Shown here: positions 9,296 to 18,336 of the stretch, piece by piece | Numbering within the stretch: the stretch's first letter is position 1 | Layout of the letters: each line of letters starts with the position of its first letter | Assembly: GCF_900112305.1 (NCBI RefSeq) | Contig: NZ_FOKT01000008.1 | Span: 62,001 to 126,000 of the forward strand | Direction: 5' to 3' | DNA length: 64,000 nucleotides | Source of the DNA: Microbulbifer thermotolerans | Lineage (GTDB): Bacteria; Pseudomonadota; Gammaproteobacteria; Pseudomonadales; Cellvibrionaceae | Made by a program: the position numbers and the translations under genes | Notes under the pieces: generated by a model | Told to the model about the DNA's origin: nothing | Databases searched by the model: none | Seen by the model: only the letters and a program-made list of their open reading frames with translations

Positions 9296-9793
9296 TTAAG
9301 ATTTCTCATTAACCTTGAGCACCCCACCCTGATCCTCCCACCGTACTTGCACTTCAAGCGGGCTGAATTGATAGAGGTAATCGGGGATATCTCGCCCCTC
9401 AAACTTTCGTTGAACAAAGTCGTACACCTGAGGTTCCAGAATGGGGCCGAGGTGGATATAACCCTGGGGTTCCCCCCGCTTAACAAAGAGCACAGAGCAA
9501 GGCGTAGCGATAACGTTGAGCTCGATCGGCAATTCGGAAGAATCTGCCAGTGAATTCAGGACAAAAAAGGCCCAGTTGTCCCCTGCTGAGACCGCGAAGT
9601 CATTCAGGTAATAGGAGAAGTCACCGTAGGTTTCATCAGTCTTATTGAGACTACTATTGAGGGTAACTACGATGGCTTTACCGGACGCCCAGGCTTCCGC
9701 CATTGACCGGCTGGCGGTGTCGGCCGAAGCGCAGGCAGTTACCAAAAGCGCCAGACTCAGGATAATTGATGAATGCAGCATTTTCATAGTCAT
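9296..9793 (-). CDS. Hypothetical lipoprotein
   Basis: This 165-residue protein has a short lipoprotein signal peptide (SIILSLALLVTAC, cleavage before C at about residue 21). The mature part is soluble, with no repeats or known motif. It contains a single further cysteine within NVIATPCSVLFVKRGEP. AAGAG lies about six bases before the ATG. It would be anchored to the outer or inner membrane facing the periplasm; residue 2 of the mature chain is A, which favours outer-membrane sorting. Function unknown. It lies in the accessory stretch with other orphan genes and appears to be transcribed alone. Confidence 0.65.
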   Translation of the reverse strand: MTMKMLHSSIILSLALLVTACASADTASRSMAEAWASGKAIVVTLNSSLNKTDETYGDFSYYLNDFAVSAGDNWAFFVLNSLADSSELPIELNVIATPCSVLFVKRGEPQGYIHLGPILEPQVYDFVQRKFEGRDIPDYLYQFSPLEVQVRWEDQGGVLKVNEKS

Positions 9794-10082
9794 TTCAAAC
9801 TCTTTAGCGGGATTAGCTGGCCTCAGATACTCCCCCCAACTTCATACGCCGACTCCAAAGGGGGCAGCCGAGATATTGTATATTCAGCAGAGCACCTTGA
9901 CCGGGACGCTAGTCTCACCTTCTGCCAAGATCGGGATGATCAGCTTTTCGAAAGATTGTCTCTTCATACCCATCACCTTCACTGGTGATGAACATTACTA
10001 GGATCGAGATGGATTAGAAAGTGGTGAGCAAATCATGACTTCCTGGCTTTTTTCTACATCTCTCTTATGCGACAATTAGGCG

Positions 10083-10427
10083 ATGAAGAAATTAATAACT
10101 ACATTCCTATTTCCGATTGCAGCTTCAGCGGCAGATTTGGAAACAAAAAGCTTCCTTGTCAGCATAAAGTCAAATTGTGGCGAAGGCGATGTTTCTTGCA
10201 ACCAACTGATTTACAAAGGTACCAGCAAGAAAAGTGGAAACACCATTACTTTAAAAGGAAGCTCTTGGCATACCTTATGCTCTGATGGCCTTACCCCTTG
10301 CCGCTTTCTCGGCTATAAGTTCAAGAACGGAAACATCACTTATTATGTACATCAAGATGGTTTGCTGGAAGTGGTACATGATCGAGGCAAAATCTTAGTT
10401 AGCGAGCAAGGGAAGTGGCAAGAGTAG
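10083..10427 (+). CDS. Hypothetical exported protein, 114 residues
   Basis: A signal peptide (KKLITTFLFPIAASA, cut near residue 16) is followed by a small basic domain with four cysteines (SNCGEGDVSCNQ, TLCSDGLTPCRF) that could form two disulfides. The strand-rich pattern (LIYKGTSKKSGNTITLKG, YKFKNGNITYYVHQDG) suggests a compact beta fold. I know no family for it. The gene is AT-rich and isolated: a 290-base gap precedes it and the broken IS30 copy follows. It probably acts in the periplasm. Confidence 0.6.
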   Translation: MKKLITTFLFPIAASAADLETKSFLVSIKSNCGEGDVSCNQLIYKGTSKKSGNTITLKGSSWHTLCSDGLTPCRFLGYKFKNGNITYYVHQDGLLEVVHDRGKILVSEQGKWQE

Positions 10428-10510
10428 CGTCATCAAATAAAAAGCAGCCAAAGACACGCTGGTGCGTAAAGAAATTATGGCACATGCTTTCAAGCAATAA
10501 GTGCAATTTT

Positions 10511-11055
10511 TTATGCAGCGAGCAAATCGTCTCGCCGCCTAATAAATAACTCATCCGGAGGCCGGCCGCCTCTACTTGCTCTTGGTCTACCGTTTAACCA
10601 CTCCATAACGAATTGAACTTCCTCATCTGTCACCTTGGTAAAATCTGCATCCTTCGGAAAGTACTGCCGAATGCGGCCATTGGTACTTTCGTTGATCCCC
10701 CTCTCACAGGATGCATAGAGGTGAGCCAAGATAGATGTCCGCTTCTAATCCTTTCGCTATCACACCGTGCTCAGAAAACTCTAGCCCATTGTCAAACGTG
10801 ATCGTTTTGATCTTATCTTTCAGGTGTATCGTGTGATCAACTGCGGCCCCGGATAACAGACCAGCTCTTTTCCCAGTTAAGCGAACAACAACTGTGTAAA
10901 TAGTATGCTCCCTGTCCAGTGTTACGGCGTAGACCACGGCTGATTGTGGAAGGGTGTCACCCCAGGTTTTTGGCAATCTCAACTTGAGAGTGCCCGGCTG
11001 TTTTCAGGCTGTAGATCTGCTATCGTTCATTCTCGGCCAGCTGGTTGTAGTTCAT
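10511..11055 (-). pseudogene. Broken IS30-family transposase
   Basis: Three pieces of one IS30-type transposase lie on the minus strand. From an ATG at 11055 the N-terminal HTH reads MNYNQLAENER, a TAG stop, then QIYSLKTAGHSQVEIAKNLG, another stop. A second piece (to about 10704) carries the core around TFDNGLEFSEHGVIAKGLEADIY. The third, frameshifted piece (10511-10729) has the conserved GINESTNGRIRQYFPKD and ends in the usual PPDELF region. Most of the segment between HTH and catalytic core is deleted. No intact inverted repeats were found. It is a dead remnant, not a source of mobility. Confidence 0.85.
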
Positions 11056-11141
11056 CAGTGCTTTTCTCGTGGTGGGGAAAGGCGTAGCTCTACCAACTGG
11101 CCGTTCCCTTACCAATTGCACTTATTATCCGAAAGCGAGAA

Positions 11142-11666
11142 ATGATTAATTCAATAGAAGAGGCTTATCAGCTGTTAGACAGCATGAATGCCCCAAACCG
11201 CCTGAAAACTCATGTAAGGCTGGTTGGAGAAGCTGCAGAGATACTAATTCAAAAATGTGAAGATCTCGGTTTGAATCTAGATTTCAATTTTATTCGCATG
11301 GGCGTAGCCATTCACGATATTGGAAAAATCGTTCACCACCAAGAAATGACAGGCCCAGGATCTAATCATGAGCCGGAAGGCGAAAGAATTTTACTAAACA
11401 AAGGTGTTTCACCTAAACTGGCTAGAGTTTGTTTATCCCATGCCAGGTGGCAGGAAATGGAGTGTTCCACGGAAGAGCTCATTATCGCGCTTGCGGATAG
11501 CCTGTGGAAAGGTAGGCGCGCTGAATTGCTTGAACTCGAAATCATTGATCGGTTTGCCAGAAAATTAAATCTTGACCGCTGGGAAATTTTTTCAGAACTG
11601 GATTTGGCATTTGAGGATATTGCATCCGGTGGACATGAGAGATTAGAGCGTAGTATTAGTGGTTAA
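11142..11666 (+). CDS. HD-domain protein (putative metal-dependent phosphohydrolase)
   Basis: The 174 residues carry the HD signature: H24 in RLKTHVRLVGEAA, the HD pair in GVAIHDIGKIVHH (H58, D59), and a later H in CLSHARW followed by ALADSLWKG, where D completes the metal site. This pattern is that of small HD hydrolases (COG1418/2206 type) acting on nucleotides or phosphoesters. There is no sensor or second domain. The start overlaps a purine-rich stretch (GCGAGAA). It is a single gene beside the IS30 remnant; substrate is unknown. Confidence 0.75.
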   Translation: MINSIEEAYQLLDSMNAPNRLKTHVRLVGEAAEILIQKCEDLGLNLDFNFIRMGVAIHDIGKIVHHQEMTGPGSNHEPEGERILLNKGVSPKLARVCLSHARWQEMECSTEELIIALADSLWKGRRAELLELEIIDRFARKLNLDRWEIFSELDLAFEDIASGGHERLERSISG

Positions 11667-11963
11667 TTAAATAGCCTTTGACGAATTCGAGAGCGAATAT
11701 AGTAAATTTATGAGTGCACAGACAACGAGAGAAACAACGGGAGCATAAACTGCTCCCCGCATCGACTTATTCATATTTTGGCCACTAACGCATCTTTAGC
11801 TATCAGGGCATTGACGCAGGTGTCGTGGAAGTCCCAAAGTGTAAGGTCAAATCAACTCACATAAGCTCCAAAGAGGCAGCTTTCTATTATCCGCTTTGAT
11901 AATCTGTGGCGCTTGTATCTGCTAAACTCTTCTCTGCTTTGTATTTAAAACGAGGAAATTCAG

Positions 11964-12239
11964 ATGAGAGCCCGACTACTATCCAAGATACTTGTTATTA
12001 CCTTCGTTTCTTTCGTTCTCACTATTCCCCAGGCTTTCGCAGGCGAGCGTCCTCCGGCAGGAGCTAAGCCTTTAGTTGAAATCATCCAGAAATTGGAAGC
12101 GGAGGGGTACTCGCCAATCACCGAGATATCGATGGACAACGGGGTTTGGGAAGTGGAGGCATACAAGGGTAACGAAGCGCGTGAGCTGAAGGTTAACCCC
12201 CTAACTGGTCAGATTGTTTCAGACCGAAAAGACGACTGA
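11964..12239 (+). CDS. Small exported PepSY-domain protein
   Basis: GAGGAA precedes the ATG. A signal peptide (LLSKILVITFVSFVLTIPQAFA) leads to a single PepSY unit of about 65 residues. That unit runs LVEIIQKLEAEGYSPITEIS, then VWEVEAYKGNEARELKVNPLTGQIV, and ends DRKDD. PepSY proteins in the periplasm bind or inhibit proteins, and in proteobacteria they often accompany two-component systems or ferric reductases. None is adjacent here. The nearly 300 bases before the gene (11667-11963) contain no recognisable gene or RNA. Confidence 0.8.
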   Translation: MRARLLSKILVITFVSFVLTIPQAFAGERPPAGAKPLVEIIQKLEAEGYSPITEISMDNGVWEVEAYKGNEARELKVNPLTGQIVSDRKDD

Positions 12240-12253
12240 AACTCCACAAGTGC

Positions 12254-12326
12254 CAGGAAGCGCTGATTGAACCGCACGAACACTACAGCAGCTTCCTGAC
12301 ACTCAAGATCGAGTTACCCCTCGATC
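12254..12326. terminator. Hairpins between convergent PepSY and VOC genes; possible decayed element end
   Basis: Two inverted repeats lie in this convergent gap. The first is CAGGAAGCGCTG facing CAGCAGCTTCCTG. The second is GATCGAG / CTCGATC (12307-12326), next to the VOC stop. Neither has a strong T-run, so termination is only plausible. GAAGCGCTGATTGAACC at 12256-12272 also resembles the repeat family's right end (GAACCTCTGATTAATTCGC) at about two thirds of positions. Confidence 0.35.
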
Positions 12327-12825
12327 AATATGCACCCTCGCTATAAATCAGCTCATAGCTATGGCTATAGATTTCTACGATGTTTCCAAACGGGTCTTCC
12401 ATATAAATCATACGATAGGGCTTCTTTCCGGGATAATAGTAGCGCGGTTTCTCCATACGTTTTTTTCCACCAGCAGCGACGATGCGTTCAGCCAGATCTT
12501 CAAGATTCGGGTCTTGTACACAAAAGTGGAAAACGCCGGTTTTCCAATATTCGAAGTTATCATCTGGGTTGGTCTGATTTTTAAACTGGAATAGCTCCAC
12601 GCCAATACGGTCTCCCGTAGACAGATGCGCAATTCGGAAGCTTTCCCACCCTTTACCGAATACATCTGTGCACATTTCGCCAATAGGACTGTCGTCCTCC
12701 ACGATATCTGTCGGCGCCATAATCAGGTACCAGCCCATCACCTGGGTATAAAATTCAACCGCTTTCTCCAAATCCGGGACCGAGATTCCTATATGTGAAA
12801 AGGTTCTTGGATACACATTGTTCAT
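12325..12825 (-). CDS. VOC (glyoxalase/bleomycin resistance) family protein
   Basis: The protein has 166 residues with paired beta-alpha-beta-beta-beta halves. The first metal-ligand His is in FSHIGISVPDLEKAVEFYTQ, a second in GVFHFCVQDPNLEDLAERI, and the Glu in DPFGNIVEIYSHSYE, the vicinal-oxygen-chelate arrangement. Members include glyoxalase I, extradiol dioxygenases and resistance proteins. The single short domain suggests a lyase or dioxygenase-like enzyme, but no specific substrate can be claimed. It is divergent from a LysR regulator with a gap of roughly 95 bp, so it is the regulator's likely target. Confidence 0.85.
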   Translation of the reverse strand: MNNVYPRTFSHIGISVPDLEKAVEFYTQVMGWYLIMAPTDIVEDDSPIGEMCTDVFGKGWESFRIAHLSTGDRIGVELFQFKNQTNPDDNFEYWKTGVFHFCVQDPNLEDLAERIVAAGGKKRMEKPRYYYPGKKPYRMIYMEDPFGNIVEIYSHSYELIYSEGAY

Positions 12826-12919
12826 CGCTAGTCTCCCTGTATTGACAATAAGGGTAGGCTACGCGCAGTATTTGATTACGAAAAATTATTATTTCTTATT
12901 TAAACAAGTACATTATGTG

Positions 12920-13795
12920 ATGCTAAATACCACTTGGTTACGCACCTATTGCACCCTGGTCGAGGTAGGTCATTTCACTCGTACTGCTGAGCGGCTCCAT
13001 ATGACGCAGTCGGGCGTGAGCCAGCAGGTGCGCAAGCTGGAAGAGCAATTAGGTGTCGAGTTGCTGGTTCGGCGAGGAAAAGGGTTTTCTCTTTCCGACG
13101 CTGGAGAGCGGTTATATAACGAAGCACGAGATATCTTGTACGCCTTGTCGGCACTGGAGCAGCGCATTGGTGAAGATCCCCCGTACAAGGGCCTGGTGCG
13201 CCTGATGTCTCCGGGCAGTGTAGGGCTCAAGCTTTACCCTCATTTGCTTGCACTGCAGCAGCAGCACCAGGAACTCATTATCGACTACCGGTTTGCACCG
13301 AATTCCGACATCGAGCACGCGGTTGCCGACTCCAAAGTGGATATTGGACTTATGACTTCATGCTCCAACCTGGCTGATGTCACTTGCCAAGCTGTTGCCA
13401 CTGAACCGCTGCTGCTGGTCACACCGGAAGATGTAATGGAGCCGGATTGGAAGACCTTGATGGCACTGGGTTTTATAGACCACCCGGACGGCAGCCACCA
13501 CGCTGGACTACTGCTCAGCGCCAATTACCCTGAATTCCAACACTATGGGCAATTTCAAAAGAAAGGGTTTTCAAATCAGATAAGCCTGATTCTTGAGCCG
13601 GTTAGTATGGGGTTGGGTTTTACTGTGCTGCCCGCTTATGCTGTTGAGGCCTTTCCCAAGCCCGGCAGGATAAAGGTCCATAGTCTAGCCCAACCTGTCA
13701 GCGAGACGCTCTACCTTTGTCTTCAACGCCGTAAAACCCTACCGAAAAGAGTGGAAACAGTAATCTCTGAAGCCAAGCAGTTATGGTCTTTCTAA
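12920..13795 (+). CDS. LysR family transcriptional regulator
   Basis: The LysR HTH is at the N-terminus (WLRTYCTLVEVGHFTRTAER, then MTQSGVSQQVRKLEEQLG), followed by the periplasmic-binding-like effector domain. I placed the start at the ATG at 12920 because the 34 upstream in-frame codons read as promoter-like sequence and the HTH begins right after this Met; a GTG at 12917 is an alternative. It is divergent from the VOC gene. The stop codon TAA at 13793 coincides with the end of a repeat fragment, so this gene ends in the element's terminal TA, as three others in the window do. Confidence 0.9.
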   Translation: MLNTTWLRTYCTLVEVGHFTRTAERLHMTQSGVSQQVRKLEEQLGVELLVRRGKGFSLSDAGERLYNEARDILYALSALEQRIGEDPPYKGLVRLMSPGSVGLKLYPHLLALQQQHQELIIDYRFAPNSDIEHAVADSKVDIGLMTSCSNLADVTCQAVATEPLLLVTPEDVMEPDWKTLMALGFIDHPDGSHHAGLLLSANYPEFQHYGQFQKKGFSNQISLILEPVSMGLGFTVLPAYAVEAFPKPGRIKVHSLAQPVSETLYLCLQRRKTLPKRVETVISEAKQLWSF

Positions 13796-13826
13796 GGAGC
13801 TTCTGATTCATTCACACGGGACCAGC
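13793..13826 (-). repeat. Solo right end (H) of the TA-flanked element at the LysR stop codon
   Basis: TAAGGAGCTTCTGATTCATT followed by CACACGG matches the inward-read right end of complete copies (TAAGGAACCTCTGATTAATTCGCG). The first three bases are the LysR stop codon. The rest of the element is missing; a minus-strand terminator follows. Confidence 0.6.
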
Positions 13827-13841
13827 AATTTCAACGCACAC

Positions 13842-13867
13842 AAAAAAAGCCGGGGCTATACCCCGGC
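13842..13867 (-). terminator. Rho-independent terminator for the glycine-zipper lipoprotein gene
   Basis: Read on the minus strand, a perfect 7-bp stem GCCGGGG / CCCCGGC with a TATAG loop is followed by seven T. It may also serve the convergent LysR gene. Confidence 0.8.
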
Positions 13868-13942
13868 GCAGACCAGATCCTGTGAGGTTGCCGAATATCA
13901 AAGGAGACTCGTGTTCCTTTGACCTCCCGTGGTCGAAAAAGA

Positions 13943-14335
13943 TCAATTCAATACGCGATATCCGCGACTGAGCAGACAGTTTTTGGTAATCCGGTCTGCT
14001 TCGACGTGCGCACTGCCCACACCGGAGACGCCACCGAGTACTGCGCCGGCACCGGCACCGGCCGCAGCTGCACTGCTGGTGTCACCGATAATGGCCCCCA
14101 GGGCACCGCCAAGGAGGGCACCGCCGGCGGCCCGTGTTATACCCCGGCGCCCTTCATCGGCACGGGTGGCATAAGCCAAGCTTTTGCAGTCCGCCAGGTC
14201 TACCTGATACTGACGCATATTCACGCCATAGGTGTCGATCACTATGCCTCCGGCACCAGGCACCTGCTCCGGTTGCGCGGCACAGCCGATGATCAATGTC
14301 GCACTGAGGCCTAAGGCGGCAGCAACAAACTTCAT
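13943..14335 (-). CDS. Glycine-zipper lipoprotein
   Basis: The lipoprotein signal MKFVAAALGLSATLIIGC ends at C18 (lipobox IIGC). The mature protein has a short N-terminal part with one Cys (ADCKSLAYATRAD). It then has a long Gly/Ala helix pair (GGALLGGALGAIIGDTSSA, AGAGAGAVLGGVSGVGSA) of the glycine-zipper type that packs in membranes, and ends with KNCLLSRGYRVLN. Such 2TM-glycine-zipper proteins (SlyB/Rick_17kDa-like) associate with the outer membrane envelope. The residue after the lipidated Cys is Ala, favouring Lol export to the outer membrane. The 218 bases before it hold nothing recognisable. Confidence 0.82.
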   Translation of the reverse strand: MKFVAAALGLSATLIIGCAAQPEQVPGAGGIVIDTYGVNMRQYQVDLADCKSLAYATRADEGRRGITRAAGGALLGGALGAIIGDTSSAAAAGAGAGAVLGGVSGVGSAHVEADRITKNCLLSRGYRVLN

Positions 14336-14553
14336 CTGATACTCCTCTCAAGCTCAATTTTTCAGCGCAGTGGGCGCGCCGCTGAATGTCGCGTCGTTCT
14401 TCATTAGGTTTAGCTGCTGGTTGAAGTTGGCGCCAGCTGAGGAGAGGAAAAAGATTGACTGAAGGTCCGCAGACGAATTGCTGGAAATGTCAGAATGGAT
14501 CGGTGGCCGCACAGCCTGTCCATAAGCCGCGCGGCCCCGACGTTACCGCAACG

Positions 14554-17500
14554 CTATGAGGAAACGGTAGCCAGTGACACCCCGCCATCTCCATCGGCGA
14601 AATAGCTCGCCAATTGTTGCCAACGCGCCCGCACCTGAGCCAGTTTTTGCGCGCGCACATGGCCGTAGCCACGCACCTGAAGCGGCAGTGCGAGCAATTC
14701 AGCGGCGAGCCCGGCGTTGTCGCTGTTCAGGCGCTGGGCCACGGCGTTGACCGAGCGGTGTACCTGTCGGGCCCAGTCGCGCTCGACACGCCGCTCACGG
14801 GTATAGCCAAAGGGGTCAAAGATAGTTCCGCGCAGCCTTTTGCCCTTCGCAAGCAGAGGCATCAGCTTGCCCATCCAGGGACCGAATTGCATTTTCTTCA
14901 CGCGGCCACTGGCATCCGGGCGTGCCAGCAGCGGCGGTGCCATATGGAATTTCAGTTTGTAATCGCCGGTAAAGGTCTCTTGCAGCTGATGCTGAAAATC
15001 CTCGCCACAATAGAGGCGCGCAACCTCGTACTCATCCTTGTAGGCCATAGCCTTGTAGAGGCTGTTGGCGGCAACCCGGGTAAGCGACCCATCGCAGTTC
15101 GGCAGTTTTTTCTCCGATTCATACAAGCGCTCGATACTGCGGGAGAAATGGCGCGCGTAAGCGGCGCTCTGGTACTCGGTCAGCTCCGCACTCAACCGCG
15201 CAATCAATTGTTCGACGGTTTCTTGCGGTTCTACCAGCTTCACCGGCTGTGCCGGTACCGCCAGCTGCTCCACCGTCTGAGGATCGACTGCCAGCAGGCG
15301 ACCAGCGCGGAAAGCGCGCAGGTTGTTTTCCACCGCCACGCCATTTAACTCTACTGCCCGCTCCAATGCCGCCGCACCAATGGGCAGTAGGCCTTTCTGG
15401 CATGCATAACCCAAAATCATTAGGTTACTGGCAACGGTATCGCCAAACAGAGCCTGGGCGTATTTGTTCGCGTCGAAAGCGAAATACTCCGCACACAGGG
15501 ATTGGATACTCTGCTGGGTGGCATCAGCGGGAAACGCCAGCTCATTGTCACGAATAAAGGCGGCCACCGGAACTTCAGCGGTATTGACCAGCGCGCGCAT
15601 TCTGCCGGAAGCAAACTTCGGCCTCTGGTTGGCTGCGGTGACCATATCGCAACCCAGCAGCAGTTCCGCGGCACCGTCGCGAATGCGCGCAGTGGTGATT
15701 TGTTCCGGCTCCCTGGCGATTTTCACATGCGCCACCACTGCGCCGTTCTTTTGCGAGAGCCCAGTAAAATACAGGGTGGTACTGCCCTTCTCTTCCAAAT
15801 GCGCGGCCATACCAAGCAACGCGGCTACGGTCAGCACACCACTGCCGCCGATACCGGCCACGAGGATACTGAGGGGTTTGTCCAGATCCGCCTGCGGCGC
15901 CGCTGGCAGGCCGGAGATGGCTTCGTCCAATGACTCCGCCAAAGACTGCACCGGCGGCTTTTTCAGTTCTCCGCCCTCAACCGTGACAAAACTCGGACAG
16001 AAGCCATCTGCGCAGCGCATATCCTTGTTGCAACTGGACTGGTTCACTTGGCGTTTACGGCCAAAAGCAGTCTCCAATGGCTCGATGGCTATACAGCTGG
16101 ACTGCACACTGCAATCGCCGCAGCCTTCACAGACGCGATGGTTGATCAGCAATCGGGTGGGCGGGTCGGCCATCTGCTTTTTCTTGCGCCGGCGGCGCTT
16201 TTCCGCCGCGCATACCTGTTCGTAGATAATCGCCGTCACGCCCTGGGTTTCACGCAGGCGGCGCTGCAGGCTATCCAGTTCCGAGCGTGGCTGTATTTCC
16301 ACCGCCGCAGGCAGCTGGTTGCGATGCTTGTGCCAGTAGCCGGGATTTTCACTGACCAGTACCACTTCGCGCACGCCTTCGGCGAGCAGCTGCGCTGCCA
16401 GGCTGGGGGCAGTCACTTCGCCATCGGCGGGCTGACCACCGGTCATCGCCACTGCGTCGTTGAGCAGAATTTTGTAAGTGATATTGACTTTACTGGCCAC
16501 TGCCTGGCGGATCGCCAGCAGGCCCGAATGATTGTAGGTACCGTCGCCCATATTCTGAAAAATATGGCCCGCGGAGGAGAAGCGGTGCAGCCCCACCCAT
16601 TGGGCACCCTCACCTCCCATATGGGAGTAAGTGTCGGTGCGCAGGCCTTTGCCTAAAGCCATGATATGGCAGCCGATACCGGCGCTGCCGAGGCTGCCCT
16701 CTGGCAGTTTGGTGGAGGTATTGTGTGGGCAACCGGCACAGAAAATCGGCTCGCGGGCGAGCAGTCCCTCGGCTCTGGCAGGAACATCGCCGCCGAGCTT
16801 TTCCGCCAGGGGCACAATTCTCTCCGCCAGTTCGGTGTCCGCCAGCCAGCGGGCGATGGCCTTGGCCACCTGATCCGGGCCGAACCCCCAAATAGCCGGC
16901 AGCAGGTCTGCGCCATTGAGATCTTTTTTGCCCACCACTTTGGGGCGGCGGTTGTCTTCCCAGCTGTAAAGAAGGTTTTTCAGCTGGTCTTCCACCAGCG
17001 GGCGCTTTTCTTCCACAACCAGCAATCGCTCCATTCCATCGGCAAAGGCACTCATGCCCCTGGACTCCAGCGGCCAGCTCATGGCGACTTTGTAAATGGA
17101 GATGCCTGCATCCAAAAGGTCCTTTTCGCTCAACCCCAGTAATTCCAGCGCTTCCAGCAAATCGCCGTGCGCCTTGCCCACTGTGACTATGCCAAAACGT
17201 TTTCGCGGGGCGGAGACGATGGTTTTGTCAAATCCGTTGGCATAGGCAAAGGCCTGCGCCGCCGGCAGGCGCTCTTCCAGCATGCGCCGCTCGTACTCAA
17301 GGCGCTCTGCGGGCCAGTTCAGGTGTGGATCGTAGTTGAGGCCGTGGGCGGGAATCGGGAAATCTGCCGGAACCGTAAACCGCGGTAGCGTTGGCACCAT
17401 TAGGGAAGCACCGGCCTCGACGGTTTCGGTGATCGTCTTGAAGCCAACCCAGAGGCCAGAGAAACGCGACAGGGCTATCCCCGCCACACCGAGAGTCAGA

Positions 17501-18069
17501 TATTCGTCGATGGTGGCTGGGAACAACAGGGGCATCATAACCGATTCAAAGATTTGATCGGTGTTATGAGAGAACATAGAGGACTCGGCGGTGTGGTCGT
17601 CCCCACACAGGGCGAGAACACCGCCCAGTCTTGATGTGCCCTGGATATTGGCCTGGCGGAATACGTCGGCGCTGCGGTCCACGCCGTGGCCCTTGCCGTA
17701 CCAGATGGCAAAGACACCGTCCCGGGTGGCCTGTTGGCGGTAGTGATCCAGTAACTGGGTACCCCAGATATTGGTTGCGCCCAAGTCTTCGTTGATGCCC
17801 GGTTCAAAGTGGATGTCCCGCTCCGCCAATAGCGCCTTGTGCCGCCAAAGTGCCTGGTCGTATCCGCCCAGTGGGGAACCCCGATAGCCGGAGATAAAAC
17901 CGGCAGTGTTGTGTCCGTCCCGCTCGTCCATCTGCTTTTGCATTAAGGGCAAGCGCACCAGGGCATCAATACCGGTCAAAAACACCCGGCCCGCTTCGCG
18001 GGTAAACGCGGCCTTTAGGGAGTATTCGTTATCGAAACCCAGTTCCTGATCCGTTTCGACCATTGCCAT
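14554..18069 (-). CDS. Fused indolepyruvate-type 2-oxoacid:ferredoxin oxidoreductase
   Basis: About 1170 residues join what are separate subunits in archaea. The N-terminal PP domain has SGYRGSPLGGYDQALW. The thiamine-diphosphate domain follows, with CAGCPHNTSTKLP, HMGGEGAQWVG and the GDG...NDAVAMTGGQPADG binding motif. A ferredoxin-like segment comes next (RVCEGCGDCSVQSSC and CADGFCPSF), then a gamma domain starting ILVAGIGGSGVLTVAALLG, and a long C-terminal helical region. It should oxidatively decarboxylate an aryl or branched 2-oxoacid to the acyl-CoA, passing electrons to ferredoxin in amino-acid breakdown. I set the start at the ATG at 18069 (AGGTGG just upstream); GTG at 18078 and ATG at 18063 are alternatives. 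It is divergent from an Lrp-type gene. Confidence 0.9.
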   Translation of the reverse strand: MAMVETDQELGFDNEYSLKAAFTREAGRVFLTGIDALVRLPLMQKQMDERDGHNTAGFISGYRGSPLGGYDQALWRHKALLAERDIHFEPGINEDLGATNIWGTQLLDHYRQQATRDGVFAIWYGKGHGVDRSADVFRQANIQGTSRLGGVLALCGDDHTAESSMFSHNTDQIFESVMMPLLFPATIDEYLTLGVAGIALSRFSGLWVGFKTITETVEAGASLMVPTLPRFTVPADFPIPAHGLNYDPHLNWPAERLEYERRMLEERLPAAQAFAYANGFDKTIVSAPRKRFGIVTVGKAHGDLLEALELLGLSEKDLLDAGISIYKVAMSWPLESRGMSAFADGMERLLVVEEKRPLVEDQLKNLLYSWEDNRRPKVVGKKDLNGADLLPAIWGFGPDQVAKAIARWLADTELAERIVPLAEKLGGDVPARAEGLLAREPIFCAGCPHNTSTKLPEGSLGSAGIGCHIMALGKGLRTDTYSHMGGEGAQWVGLHRFSSAGHIFQNMGDGTYNHSGLLAIRQAVASKVNITYKILLNDAVAMTGGQPADGEVTAPSLAAQLLAEGVREVVLVSENPGYWHKHRNQLPAAVEIQPRSELDSLQRRLRETQGVTAIIYEQVCAAEKRRRRKKKQMADPPTRLLINHRVCEGCGDCSVQSSCIAIEPLETAFGRKRQVNQSSCNKDMRCADGFCPSFVTVEGGELKKPPVQSLAESLDEAISGLPAAPQADLDKPLSILVAGIGGSGVLTVAALLGMAAHLEEKGSTTLYFTGLSQKNGAVVAHVKIAREPEQITTARIRDGAAELLLGCDMVTAANQRPKFASGRMRALVNTAEVPVAAFIRDNELAFPADATQQSIQSLCAEYFAFDANKYAQALFGDTVASNLMILGYACQKGLLPIGAAALERAVELNGVAVENNLRAFRAGRLLAVDPQTVEQLAVPAQPVKLVEPQETVEQLIARLSAELTEYQSAAYARHFSRSIERLYESEKKLPNCDGSLTRVAANSLYKAMAYKDEYEVARLYCGEDFQHQLQETFTGDYKLKFHMAPPLLARPDASGRVKKMQFGPWMGKLMPLLAKGKRLRGTIFDPFGYTRERRVERDWARQVHRSVNAVAQRLNSDNAGLAAELLALPLQVRGYGHVRAQKLAQVRARWQQLASYFADGDGGVSLATVSS

Positions 18070-18336
18070 GGGTGCCACCTCGTCAGCGTATTTATTATCC
18101 GTTTGTTATACGCCGGTAAAATTAACACCCTCCGACCAAGCAGGTCATACCAAAATAGGCACCAATAAGGCATAATACCGGCATAAGTCACCAAAGACCG
18201 GCCTAGAACAGCAACGAATCACTCAATTTGCACCATTTTAGGGAATGTAGCTCAAACCCGGTTTTCCGCTTCCGGCCCCGGGCCACCCTGGCAGCAAGCC
18301 CGGTGCCCTCACCCAACGAGAGAGATGAATAGAACA

